Shown: piece by piece, positions 8,753 to 16,624 of the stretch
Position numbering within the stretch: the stretch's first letter is position 1
Layout of the letters: every line of letters begins with the position of its first letter
Assembly: GCA_019314375.1 (NCBI GenBank)
Contig: JAFCZJ010000033.1
Coordinates: forward strand, 1 to 38,245
Source: Deltaproteobacteria bacterium
GTDB lineage: Bacteria > Myxococcota > B64-G9
Reading direction: 5' to 3'
DNA: 38,245 nt
Position numbers and translations under genes: made by a program
Notes under the pieces: model-generated
What the model was told of the DNA's origin: nothing
Databases searched by the model: none
What the model saw: the letters and a program-made list of their open reading frames with translations, nothing else

Positions 8753-9658
8753 TCAGGGCTTGGCAAATTGGCGAATTAGGGCCCTCATCTGGGGCACCAG
8801 TTTGGCGGCGGCATCATTGATGGGTTCCAGCAGAGCGCTGTTTCTGGCCCCCGGTTGTTTGGCGTAGCGGGCAATACCCTGCGCGCTTGTGGTGGCCCCT
8901 ATCGTGCCCTTGGCCAGATCGCTGACCTTGAGGGTCACCGTGAAGGCGACGCTCTCTCCTTCTTCTCGTTCCTCGCTCGTAAGCTCGATCAGAAGGTCTG
9001 CGTTGGCGTTCTTGGCTGCTTTGAGATTGTCGGCGTGAGGGGCGGGCAGGTCCAGCCATTCCACCGGCAGGTGTTCGAGCTTTTCAAACAGAACGGCTCT
9101 GGCGAATTTGATCGCGTGTTTGTCGCCAGGCCCCGAGGGCAACAAGACCAGCCTGAGTTTTCTGCCCCCCGGCAGGGCGAGATTGTCCAGTACTTTCCAT
9201 TCGGTCAGGAGCTTGCGAAGCGAAGATTCGTCGACCTGGGTCATGAGCTCCACCCGCACGCCATCGGCTTGGCGCATCTTGTTGACAATCCCGCTGCGCC
9301 TCGTTCTTCCTCCCGGCCCGGCCTTTGCCACCAGTTTTTCCACTTGCTTGAGTAGCTCAGGTGTTTTCGCCGCCAAGCGTCTTTTTTCTTCGGGGGTTTG
9401 AGTCAGGCGTTTTTTGGCCACCCAAAGCAGGCAGCTCTTGCGGGCATGAAGCGTGGCTGCCGCCACGTCCATGCCTTGACCGGTGCAGCGCAAGAGCACT
9501 TTGTTGTCGCCTGTTGCTTCGACGAAACTTGCGTCCAGGTAAGTCTCGGACTCGGCGACGCCGGTTTTTGCATCGGCATTGGGCCGCGTTGGCGTCTTGG
9601 CGCAAGCTGCGAAAAGGGAAAACACAAGAAGGCTGGCAAGGAGGGTTGTGGTTTTCAT
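8753..9658 (-). CDS. Putative lipoprotein of unknown function
   Basis: A 301-residue protein. I chose the ATG at 9658 because AGGAG lies just upstream and the product then begins with a lipoprotein leader (MKTTTLLASLLVFSLFAACAK); an in-frame start at 9745 would bury the signal peptide. After the signal there is a domain with LRCTGQGMD and AAATLHARKSCLLWVAKKR, a layout seen in LPP20/FlgT-type periplasmic domains. A second alpha/beta domain (about 150-300) contains PVEWLDLPAPHADNLK and ANADLLIELTSEE. The resemblance is loose and I do not assign a function. It sits 40 bp downstream of the small membrane protein gene and 27 bp upstream of another lipoprotein gene. Confidence 0.75.
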   Translation of the reverse strand: MKTTTLLASLLVFSLFAACAKTPTRPNADAKTGVAESETYLDASFVEATGDNKVLLRCTGQGMDVAAATLHARKSCLLWVAKKRLTQTPEEKRRLAAKTPELLKQVEKLVAKAGPGGRTRRSGIVNKMRQADGVRVELMTQVDESSLRKLLTEWKVLDNLALPGGRKLRLVLLPSGPGDKHAIKFARAVLFEKLEHLPVEWLDLPAPHADNLKAAKNANADLLIELTSEEREEGESVAFTVTLKVSDLAKGTIGATTSAQGIARYAKQPGARNSALLEPINDAAAKLVPQMRALIRQFAKP

Positions 9659-9698
9659 TCCGGCTCCTGTCAAAAAGGCATGGGGGTCAGGAAAGACA

Positions 9699-10016
9699 TC
9701 ATTTTGAAGAAAAGGGTTCTGGTATCGTAAAGAGGAGGACCGCAAAGGTGGCGCTGGACAGAAGGAATATCAGGATGGACATGAACCAGCTGATCTCGAT
9801 GTCGCCCTCGGCCTCTCCGCCGATGAGCAGCATTAAGCAGTGGTAGATGCCGTGGGGGCCGATGAAAAGCATCAGCCACAGTCCATCCAGGCGGTTGAGA
9901 TGAAAGGATTCGCCTTGCAATATGCGCATGAGCATACGTAAGGCCAGATAGCCGAGCCAGGCAGCGAGCAGGCAATAACCAAGCCAGACCAGATAGGATG
10001 TTTCTGCGTCTTCCAT
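9699..10016 (-). CDS. Small inner-membrane protein, about three membrane segments
   Basis: A 105-residue hydrophobic protein with predicted membrane helices at about residues 8-30, 46-65 and 77-98, separated by short polar loops (ESFHLNRLDG and GEAEGDIEIS). The motif GPHGIYHCLMLLIGG in the second helix carries two His and one Cys. Its ATG (10014-10016) is one base away from the TAG of the upstream transmembrane kinase, so the two are translationally coupled and may work together, for instance as a membrane partner of the kinase. No family recognised. Confidence 0.7.
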   Translation of the reverse strand: MEDAETSYLVWLGYCLLAAWLGYLALRMLMRILQGESFHLNRLDGLWLMLFIGPHGIYHCLMLLIGGEAEGDIEISWFMSILIFLLSSATFAVLLFTIPEPFSSK

Positions 10017-10017
10017 C

Positions 10018-11961
10018 CTATCGAGCCCTGGTTTTTTTCCGGGATTCTTCCTGCAGCAGGAGGAGTCTTTCTTCTGCTTGGTTTTTGAAGGTGCAATCCT
10101 GGCAGTTGCGTATGTAGGCTTTGTAGTTGCTTATGGCTGTCTCGGGTTCGTCCATGGCCGCGTAACAATCCCCCAGCATACGGTATAGATCCAAGTCTTC
10201 CGGGTTCATTTCCAGTGCTTTTTTATAGAGCATCACTGCCAACTTATACTCATGTGTGTTTTGGGCGACGAGGGCTTCTTTGCGATACTTGGCGGATTTT
10301 TTTGCCCATTTTTGTTGGGCCCGAGAAGCAACCGTTCTTTTTTCCGAGGAGGATTCCTGCTCTAGACGACGCACCCTGGCAAGCAGTTCACTTAGCCTGG
10401 CTGTTTCTTGCTGGGCGACGCCGGCGAGGCTGCTGATGTCCAGGGCAATGGCCAAATGTTTTTCTGCCTCGGCACCCTTTTTGGGGTCCTTGGCCAGCTT
10501 TATGCCTGCTGTTATGTGGGTGTTGTATTTTTTTCGCCACTCAATTTTCTGTTTGCGTTCATGATTTTGCTGGGCTTGTTGTAATTCCCGGTGCATTTTA
10601 TCGAGTGCGGTCTGTCCTTTCGTGTCTACATCGACCTTTTTCGCTAAGCGTGTGGCTTCTTCCAGATGGGCCATTGCTTCCGCAAGTTGTTCTTCCTTCT
10701 GGGTGAGTTCGTGGGCTTTGGCGAGATGATGCTGGAATTTCTTTTCCAGCTTCTTTCGGTACTCCCGATCTTTTTTGTCCGCCAATTCTTGTGCCCATGC
10801 TTCATCGACTTGACCCGAGGAAGAGCCCTTGTTTGTCTGGACCTCTTTTTGCGCAAACCAGACAGCCCCGGCGAGGCCCGCAGCCAGAAAGCCAATCAGG
10901 GTCAACCACAACAGAGTCATGGTCAAGGGGATTGCTTTTGAGTTGGTCCTGTCTTCCGCGTCAGCCCGGATGGAGTCAGCCATGCTGGGGGAGGAAGACA
11001 AAGAAGGTGGAGGCGCCTGGCTGTCTGGTTGAGCGCCGTCGCTTGGTTTGGGCAATGCCCAGATCAGAAAATCGGCCAAGTCGTAATCATCGACCTGTAC
11101 CCGTCGCTTGATCAGGAATTGATCCAGGCAATTTTGAAAATCCCGACAATTTTGGTAGCGCTGCTCTCTGTCGCGATGGAGCGCCTTGTTGATGATGGTG
11201 GCCAAATCGTCAGGGACGCTGGGATTTAGCTTGCGTGGATCTGCTGCGGGTTTGTACACGATGTTGGTCATCAGCTCCAATTCGCTGGTGCCTTCGTGGG
11301 GCAATTGCCCGGTCACGAACTCGCATAGAACCACGCCCAGAGAATAGATGTCGGATCGCCTGTCCAGCTTGAGTTTCCTGGTGATTTGCTCGGGCGACAT
11401 GTATTTGACTTTACCGCGCAAAGACAGTGCTTGGGTCTGGTACAGGTTGCTGGCCGCCTTGGCGATGCCGAAGTCCACGACTTTCACTGCGCCATCGTAG
11501 GTCAGCATGATGTTTTGCGGGCTGATGTCTCGGTGGATCATGTTCAGTGGGCGGTTTTTGGCGTCTCTGAAGTTGTGGGCATAATCCAGGCCACGGGCGG
11601 TCTGGCTGGTGATCTTGATCGCCAGCTCCAGGGGCATTTCCGTCTTGCGGTTTTCGCAGGCCTTGAGAAGGTGGGTTATGTTGTGTCCGTCGATGTACTC
11701 CATGGCGAGGAAATAGCGACCCTCGACGACGCCCAAATCAAAAATTTGAACGATGTTCGGGTGATTGAATTTGGCCACCAGCCGAGCCTCGTCCAGGAAC
11801 ATGCTTGTAAATTCTTTGTGTTCGGATAGGTGAGCCAGGATGCGCTTGATGGCCACCTGTTTGGCGAAGCCCTTGATTCCGGTCTGGGTGGCCAAGAAAA
11901 TTTCGGCCATGCCCCCCGTGGCGATCTTTCGATCTAGCCTATATTTGCCGAATTTGCGCAT
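10018..11961 (-). CDS. Transmembrane serine/threonine protein kinase with coiled-coil and TPR sensor tail
   Basis: A 647-residue kinase. The cytoplasmic kinase domain (about 7-285) has TGGMAEIF, VAIK Lys39, HRDISPQN (143-150), DFGIAKA (163-169), YMSPEQ and DIYSLGVVLCE. A Pro/Ser-rich linker leads to one membrane helix at about 345-370 (LLWLTLIGFLAAGLAGAVWF). The extracytoplasmic part is a long Lys/Glu-rich coiled coil (about 390-550) followed by TPR-like helices (YKLAVMLYKKALEMNPED) ending in YKAYIRNCQDC. The same TPR-CxxC ending closes the two lipoproteins encoded just upstream, suggesting a shared assembly. The upstream gene ends seven bases before the ATG; AAGGAG is 18 bases upstream, so initiation may rely on coupling. 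Confidence 0.92.
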   Translation of the reverse strand: MRKFGKYRLDRKIATGGMAEIFLATQTGIKGFAKQVAIKRILAHLSEHKEFTSMFLDEARLVAKFNHPNIVQIFDLGVVEGRYFLAMEYIDGHNITHLLKACENRKTEMPLELAIKITSQTARGLDYAHNFRDAKNRPLNMIHRDISPQNIMLTYDGAVKVVDFGIAKAASNLYQTQALSLRGKVKYMSPEQITRKLKLDRRSDIYSLGVVLCEFVTGQLPHEGTSELELMTNIVYKPAADPRKLNPSVPDDLATIINKALHRDREQRYQNCRDFQNCLDQFLIKRRVQVDDYDLADFLIWALPKPSDGAQPDSQAPPPSLSSSPSMADSIRADAEDRTNSKAIPLTMTLLWLTLIGFLAAGLAGAVWFAQKEVQTNKGSSSGQVDEAWAQELADKKDREYRKKLEKKFQHHLAKAHELTQKEEQLAEAMAHLEEATRLAKKVDVDTKGQTALDKMHRELQQAQQNHERKQKIEWRKKYNTHITAGIKLAKDPKKGAEAEKHLAIALDISSLAGVAQQETARLSELLARVRRLEQESSSEKRTVASRAQQKWAKKSAKYRKEALVAQNTHEYKLAVMLYKKALEMNPEDLDLYRMLGDCYAAMDEPETAISNYKAYIRNCQDCTFKNQAEERLLLLQEESRKKTRAR

Positions 11962-11967
11962 GAGCGA

Positions 11968-12927
11968 TTAGAATTTTGTCTCCTTCATTTTTGCTAGAAT
12001 TTTTCTTACCGTTTCAACCTGCGAACAGTCGTCGCAGCGAAGGGTGTAGCGTTTGTAGTGGGTCTTGGCCTTTCTCCTGTCGCCAATCAATACATAGCTT
12101 GCGCCGATGAGTCGATTCAGATCGTGGTCCGTAGGGTTGTTGTCCAGGGATTCTTTAAATCGTTCGATGGCTTCGGCGTGCTTGCCCTGATTTTGCAAAT
12201 CGATGCCGTCTGCGCGCAAGAGCCTCGAGCGGGTCAGGGCGTCCGTGGCACCCGCCTTGTCGAAGCTGCCCTTGGCAACCTCAGCGTCCCGGGCCGCTTT
12301 GGAGCGGGTGGCCAGAAGTTGTCCGCGAAGCGCGTTGGCCTTTTTGTGGAGAGGGCTCGCGCTGTCGGTCATGGCCACGATTTGAGCCAGTTTCGCCAAG
12401 GCTTCTTCCGGCTTGCTTTTTTGAATCTTTTCGGCTTCGGCGTATCGCTTTTCCGCTAGTTCGTCCAGTTGGGTCAGGCCGGACTTGACCCCGGGCATGC
12501 CCGGGATGAGGTTTTCCGCCCTCACCATGGCGAGGCGGGCTTCATCGTAGGATTTTTGTCGCAGGGCCTCCTGGCCCAACACCAGGTGCAGGTCCGCCAA
12601 GCGCTTTTTGATGTTTTGTTGTTCTTCTTTGCTGATGCCGACTTGCTTGGCCAAGTTCATGGCTGAATCCAGGTGGGCGATCGCTTCGTTTCGCCGCTTG
12701 GAATCGTCGGCCAATTTCAGGCCCAAGTCTTTATTGCGTTTGTACTTTTTTTCCCGTTCGGTTTTTTGTTTTTCCTTGTGCTGGGCGGCCATTTGTTGCC
12801 CCCAGGCCGTGTCAGGTTGACCGGGAGGGCCGGTGGGCCCCTGGGGTGCCTGATCTTCCGGGCAGCCCGCCAAGAACAGGCCCAAGCTCAAGATAGAACA
12901 AAATCGGAACATTGAAATATGTCGCAT
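11968..12927 (-). CDS. TPR lipoprotein
   Basis: A 319-residue lipoprotein. The ATG at 12927 follows GGAGGTGGAGAC and starts a leader with a textbook lipobox, LFLAGC; in-frame starts further upstream were rejected. A short collagen-like linker (GPTGPPGQP) follows the lipidated Cys. The rest is alpha-helical with Lys/Glu/Ala-rich repeats. At the end is a TPR pair (HAEAIERFKESLDNNPTDHD, then YVLIGDRRKAKTHYKRY) and CDDCSQVETVRKIL. This ending matches that of the downstream kinase and the upstream lipoprotein. The gene is seven bases from the kinase gene. It is likely an envelope scaffold or the partner of the kinase sensor domain. Confidence 0.85.
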   Translation of the reverse strand: MRHISMFRFCSILSLGLFLAGCPEDQAPQGPTGPPGQPDTAWGQQMAAQHKEKQKTEREKKYKRNKDLGLKLADDSKRRNEAIAHLDSAMNLAKQVGISKEEQQNIKKRLADLHLVLGQEALRQKSYDEARLAMVRAENLIPGMPGVKSGLTQLDELAEKRYAEAEKIQKSKPEEALAKLAQIVAMTDSASPLHKKANALRGQLLATRSKAARDAEVAKGSFDKAGATDALTRSRLLRADGIDLQNQGKHAEAIERFKESLDNNPTDHDLNRLIGASYVLIGDRRKAKTHYKRYTLRCDDCSQVETVRKILAKMKETKF

Positions 12928-13001
12928 GTCTCCACCTCCCCCCATGGATAACAAGAGGCATCAGATTTGGAAAGAAATCTGAGTGAATATTGTCACTCAT
13001 G

Positions 13002-14123
13002 TTAATTGGCCCTGGCTCCGTAATCTTTGAGTATCTTCCGAACCGATGGAGCATGCATGCATCTGGGGCATTGCTCCACGTATTTCTTGTAGTAAAGATA
13101 AGCCTGTGGAGGGTTGCCCTGCACGGCATACGCCGAGCCCAGCAGGCGCAGAACCTCCGCGTCTTTGGGGTTATCGATTCGGGCTTGTTTGTATTTTGCG
13201 ATGGCTTCGCGATAGCGTTTTTGCCTGTAAAGAGCGATGCCCTGGGCTCTCGCCGACGAAGATCCGTTCTGTTGGTCGTTTGCGACGGGATTCGGTCTGC
13301 CGTGGGATGGAGGGAGGGTGCCTCGGCCGCTCAGCTTGTGCCAGAGCTTGAGTGACCTGCTGTGGTAGCGGTTCCCCGGATCCGTGATTTCGATCACCTG
13401 GCGCAGGCGAGCCAGGGATTTTTGGGGACTTATTGCTTTGGTTACGTAGGCTATTTCGTACAGTTTTTTGGCCTCAAGTTCCAGGTTGCGCAAGCCGGTC
13501 TTTGCCCCTTGGTGTTCTGCATTGTACCTGAGCGCCTCACGGAAGGCCCACGCGGCCTGAGCGAGGTTTTTGGTTTTCAGCGCTTTTTGTCCACGGGTGT
13601 GGAGATAGTTCGCCAGGCTCTCTTGGCCTTTGCGATCCTGTGTTTTTTGGTCGGCGTGATTTTCTGTCTTGCTCGTCGCGGGCGCGCCCCCGATTTTTTG
13701 CCGTAGTCTGGCGATTTTTTCGTGCAGGGGGTGGTCCCTGGGCAGGAGAGATTCGGCCATATCCAGCTTCATCAAAGACCGGTGGGGCTTCTCTGCCCCG
13801 GAGCGTTCGACTTGCTCCAGCAGCTCAAGCACCTTCGGCTCCAGCTTGGCGAAGACACTCGTCTTTTGATCCTTGCTTAGAGATTGGCTCATGGCCTTGT
13901 CGAAGGCCTCGAGTTGGGCGGTCACACGCTGACGCGCATCGGTGATGTGGCTCAGGTCCGGGGGACGATAGGGCTTGGGGTCTTCAGCCTTGTCGGGCTC
14001 TGGCAGGGGGTCGGGACTTTTTTGTGCCGGTAACGCGGCCGAGTTCTCCATGGGCTCGCAAGCCTGCATTAGGCTGAAGAGCAAACAGATACAGAGGCCA
14101 AGGAGAGCGGGATTTTTGTTCAT
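13002..14123 (-). CDS. TPR lipoprotein, paralogous ending to its neighbours
   Basis: A 373-residue protein. The ATG at 14123 gives the leader MNKNPALLGLCICLLFSL ending at MQAC, a likely lipoprotein site; the frame is open to 14303, but those residues precede the signal peptide. The Shine-Dalgarno is weak. After a Pro/Lys/Asp-rich linker there are helical repeats, with recognisable TPR units near 215-265 (AQAAWAFREALRYNAEHQGA) and at the end (YREAIAKYKQARIDNPKDAE, then PPQAYLYYKKY). It closes with CPRCMHAPSVRKIL. Lys-rich regions resemble the helical part of the transmembrane kinase. Probably co-transcribed with the next lipoprotein and kinase; the gap to the next gene is 74 bp. Confidence 0.83.
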   Translation of the reverse strand: MNKNPALLGLCICLLFSLMQACEPMENSAALPAQKSPDPLPEPDKAEDPKPYRPPDLSHITDARQRVTAQLEAFDKAMSQSLSKDQKTSVFAKLEPKVLELLEQVERSGAEKPHRSLMKLDMAESLLPRDHPLHEKIARLRQKIGGAPATSKTENHADQKTQDRKGQESLANYLHTRGQKALKTKNLAQAAWAFREALRYNAEHQGAKTGLRNLELEAKKLYEIAYVTKAISPQKSLARLRQVIEITDPGNRYHSRSLKLWHKLSGRGTLPPSHGRPNPVANDQQNGSSSARAQGIALYRQKRYREAIAKYKQARIDNPKDAEVLRLLGSAYAVQGNPPQAYLYYKKYVEQCPRCMHAPSVRKILKDYGARAN

Positions 14124-14181
14124 GCTCAAATGATAGACTGGGGAGGCTTTTTTGATCAAGTAACCGGGGTGCGTCTTGGGT

Positions 14182-14769
14182 TCAGGGCGAAGTCGCGGAT
14201 TTGGCTCGGCGCAGCTCTCCAAAGGTTTTTTGGCTGATGGGTTTATGGTCTTCCATGATGCGCGCTCGCGGCAGGCCCCGCGGGTCGATGAACATTTTTT
14301 CAATGATCAGGCGACCCTCCTGGGTTTTGCTGCCCCGGCCGGTGATTTTGCCCGATCCATCGAGCAGGCGGATGTCATAGGTCCAGCGATTCCATTCCCA
14401 GTCCTCGCCGGTAAAGCTCAAGGTTCCTTCAAAGGTAGCACCGGCATCGGTGGCCTTGAAGATCGAGCCGCCTTCTTGGCGAAGCAGGGTGGTGATGATG
14501 TGTTTGTCCCCGAGCCAGACCTCTTCCACAATCTTGTTCTCGGCCGGCAGCAACAGTCTTTTGGCCAGGACCTTGACGGGGGGACCGAGAGGGGTCTCGC
14601 CGTCGGGGCTGGTGGTCAGCACGGCCCCTGAATAATAGGTGGGGGCAGGCGTATTGACTTCCGGGGTGGCGATCGCCGGGCTTTCGCTTGGCTTGGTCGC
14701 GGGGCTTCCGGCACAGGCGGTCATCAGCAGGCCGATGATGCTGATGGAGATCAAGGTCCTGTTTCTCAT
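14182..14769 (-). CDS. Putative lipoprotein
   Basis: A 195-residue protein. The ATG at 14769 is preceded by GGAGG and begins a leader (LISISIIGLLMTAC) with a lipobox-like Cys. A Pro/Thr/Ser-rich linker follows, then a single beta-rich domain (about 45-185) with phrases KIVEEVWLGDKHI, TFEGTLSFTGEDWEWNRWTY and GKITGRGSKTQEGRL. The layout looks like a small lipocalin-like or beta-barrel protein, but I do not recognise a family. It lies between the LuxR-type regulator (74 bp upstream) and the TPR lipoproteins, all on the same strand. Confidence 0.75.
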   Translation of the reverse strand: MRNRTLISISIIGLLMTACAGSPATKPSESPAIATPEVNTPAPTYYSGAVLTTSPDGETPLGPPVKVLAKRLLLPAENKIVEEVWLGDKHIITTLLRQEGGSIFKATDAGATFEGTLSFTGEDWEWNRWTYDIRLLDGSGKITGRGSKTQEGRLIIEKMFIDPRGLPRARIMEDHKPISQKTFGELRRAKSATSP

Positions 14770-14843
14770 GGCAAACCTCCGGCAAGGGATTCCGATATTG
14801 GCAACGAGTCTCCCACGGCGGCGGTCCCGAGAGCAATGAACCA

Positions 14844-15317
14844 TTAGGGCTTACTGAGGTAGGTTGACAGGTTGGTGTCTTTACCTCGCAGGCCCAGCTT
14901 GCGCCGGATGTTCTTGCGGTGGGTCTCAACGGTCTGCGGGCTGACCTTCATTAGTTGGGCCATCTCCTTGCTGGTGAGCCCGTAGCGGATCATGTTGCTG
15001 ACCTCGATTTCTTTACGAGAGAGGCTGGAAAGATCCTTGCGCGAGCGAGCTCCATAATCGTGGGCCAGATTGTCAATGGCCTGCCGCAGCATGTCCAGGA
15101 GGACCCGGCCTTGCTTGGGCACGGTCAGCTCCAGGCGGGCCAACAAGGGGTGGATGACCTGCACCAAATTGTCGCGGATGACTGCCTCCAGATCGTGTCG
15201 CAGGGAGGAGTACTTATGGAGCAATTCGTCGATTGCCGCGTCTTTTTTGACTAGTTCGCGCTTTAGGCTTTGTACGGTTGATGATTTGGCGCTTGTCCTT
15301 ATGCCCCTGCCCGCCAT
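14844..15317 (-). CDS. LuxR-type HTH transcriptional regulator without a sensor domain
   Basis: A 157-residue DNA-binding protein. The frame is open upstream to 15749, but ATG 15317 has GGAGGAAAAA directly before it and starts the recognisable protein. Residues 12-45 form a helical, charged segment, probably a dimerising coiled coil (QSLKRELVKKDAAIDELLHK). Residues ~95-150 are a GerE/LuxR helix-turn-helix (LSRKEIEVSNMIRYGLTSKE, then SPQTVETHRKNIRRKLGL). The whole resembles the C-terminal half of PAS-LuxR regulators, with the sensory part missing. It is the first gene of the minus-strand lipoprotein/kinase run and could control it. It is divergent from the small Cys-rich gene at 15534. Confidence 0.88.
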   Translation of the reverse strand: MAGRGIRTSAKSSTVQSLKRELVKKDAAIDELLHKYSSLRHDLEAVIRDNLVQVIHPLLARLELTVPKQGRVLLDMLRQAIDNLAHDYGARSRKDLSSLSRKEIEVSNMIRYGLTSKEMAQLMKVSPQTVETHRKNIRRKLGLRGKDTNLSTYLSKP

Positions 15318-15533
15318 TTTTTCCTCCGAGAAAACAGATTCCAGTGGGATTACAATTTGACATCTTACATCGTTCCACTCAAAAAGACTGAAAACCCACC
15401 GGGTAAAGACAAGGTAGGGATGCGGTAGGTGCTTTGTCGCCCGGATTGGGGAAAAAAGACCCCCATTTTTTCCGGGTTGCGGAAATAGTTGACCCATATA
15501 CGGTTGGTTTGAGTATTCACAATTAGACAAGGG

Positions 15534-15758
15534 ATGAGGAGCGGAGGAGCAGTGCGTCGAGATCAAGATACGCCCGTGCCGGAAAAGGGCGGATTGGCAT
15601 TCAAGATCGGTGGCTTCATTGTTGTTTGTTCCTGGTGCGGCAGGGTTCGGTGTTCGGATGGCAGCTGGCGGGTTTTGTGTCCTGCGGATTCGATTGGGGA
15701 GGGCATGATCAGCCACGGCATCTGCCCCGACTGCGAAAAGAGGGATCATTCTGCCTGA
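15534..15758 (+). CDS. Small double-CxxC protein (CSWC...SHGICPDC type)
   Basis: A 74-residue protein. The core VCSWCGRVR, a Trp, then SHGICPDCEK matches a short module normally found at the C-terminus of PAS-domain signalling proteins (ICxWCxxIR...SHGICPxC). Two CxxC pairs suggest zinc binding. Here it stands alone, divergent from a LuxR regulator that lacks a sensor. The start is uncertain: ATG 15534 has only a weak AAGGG right next to it, while an in-frame GTG at 15552 is preceded by GGAGGAG. Either start keeps the conserved core. A possible -35 (TTGACC, 15489) lies upstream. Confidence 0.65.
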   Translation: MRSGGAVRRDQDTPVPEKGGLAFKIGGFIVVCSWCGRVRCSDGSWRVLCPADSIGEGMISHGICPDCEKRDHSA

Positions 15759-15921
15759 TTTATTGCTGCTCCCTTATTGACCTGCGTGACCGAGATCCCG
15801 GCTTGCACAGTGCGTCAAAATAAGCTTGCATTGGCAAACAAAAGGATCTACGGTCCCCCTCATTACGGGAAGCAATGACCTTTTAACGGGGTATTTAGGA
15901 ACCTTTGAGGAGGAGAAAATC

Positions 15922-16482
15922 ATGAAGCGTTTGATGTTGACCGGGTTGGTGGCGATTGCCGCGTTGGGTTTGGTGCTGAGCGCCTGTGACAAGAAGACCG
16001 ATGCTCCCAAGGACGAGCCTGCCAAGAAAGAGCAGCCGGCGAAAACGGATGTGAAGGCTGATGTCGCCAAGGCCGATGCCAAGGATCCCGCCAAGACCAT
16101 AGATTTGGCGAAGGTCATGGCCAAAGCCGGCGAGGGCGTGGACACCAGCAAGGCCCCCGAGTTCATGAAGGCCACAGTGAAGCATATGAAGGCCATCAAT
16201 GACTTGACCAAGGGCAACATGCCTGACTGCAAGAAGGTCGTGGCCGCGGTCGAGAAGTACATGGCCGAGAACAAGACTGCTCTGGAGACTTTGGGCAAGG
16301 ATGCCGAAGCCGCCAAGAAGACCATGAAGCCGGAAGATCAGGCCAAAATGGGTCAGCAGATGATGGCCCTCATGGCCCCCATCCTGCAAGAGAGCATGAA
16401 AGTCAACATGGACTTCGCGACCAAGTGCCAGGCTGAGGCCAAGCAATTGTCAGAATCCATGAAGGCCTTGCGCATGAAGTAG
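15922..16482 (+). CDS. Lys/Ala-rich lipoprotein
   Basis: A 186-residue protein. ATG 15922 is preceded by GAGGAGGAG and begins a leader ending LVLSACDKK, a good lipobox. A linker of Lys/Asp/Ala/Pro repeats (about 25-65) probably spans the periplasm. The rest (about 80-186) is helical, Met- and Lys-rich, with two Cys (MPDCKKVVAAVEKY and FATKCQAEAKQL) spaced about 85 residues apart that could form a disulfide. I do not recognise the family. It is a single-gene transcript: it has its own spacer upstream (163 bp) and a strong terminator downstream. Confidence 0.82.
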   Translation: MKRLMLTGLVAIAALGLVLSACDKKTDAPKDEPAKKEQPAKTDVKADVAKADAKDPAKTIDLAKVMAKAGEGVDTSKAPEFMKATVKHMKAINDLTKGNMPDCKKVVAAVEKYMAENKTALETLGKDAEAAKKTMKPEDQAKMGQQMMALMAPILQESMKVNMDFATKCQAEAKQLSESMKALRMK

Positions 16483-16507
16483 GCCTGTAGATAAAATAAG
16501 CACACAG

Positions 16508-16537
16508 CAGCCCGGGCTTAACAGCCCGGGCTGTTTT
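16508..16537 (+). terminator. Rho-independent terminator between the lipoprotein and BMC operon
   Basis: A perfect 11-bp GC-rich stem (CAGCCCGGGCT, 16508-16518; complement 16523-16533) with a TAAC loop is followed by TTTTCGTTT. It insulates the BMC operon from the lipoprotein gene, implying a BMC promoter within 16538-16624. Confidence 0.93.
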
Positions 16538-16624
16538 CGTTTCCCTTGACATCAAGGACCCTGGGTGGTCTGATTTTGCCCTTGGCTTTGGCAGAAAACG
16601 TCGAATTGTAAAGGGTTTTTCATT

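Noticed and set aside
15318..15749. 144-codon upstream extension of the LuxR gene
   Set aside because: The extension is low-complexity and overlaps the divergent gene; ATG 15317 has a perfect ribosome site.
16546..16575. TTGACA as the -35 box of the BMC operon promoter
   Set aside because: No convincing -10 hexamer at 16-18 bp; position plausible but unsupported.
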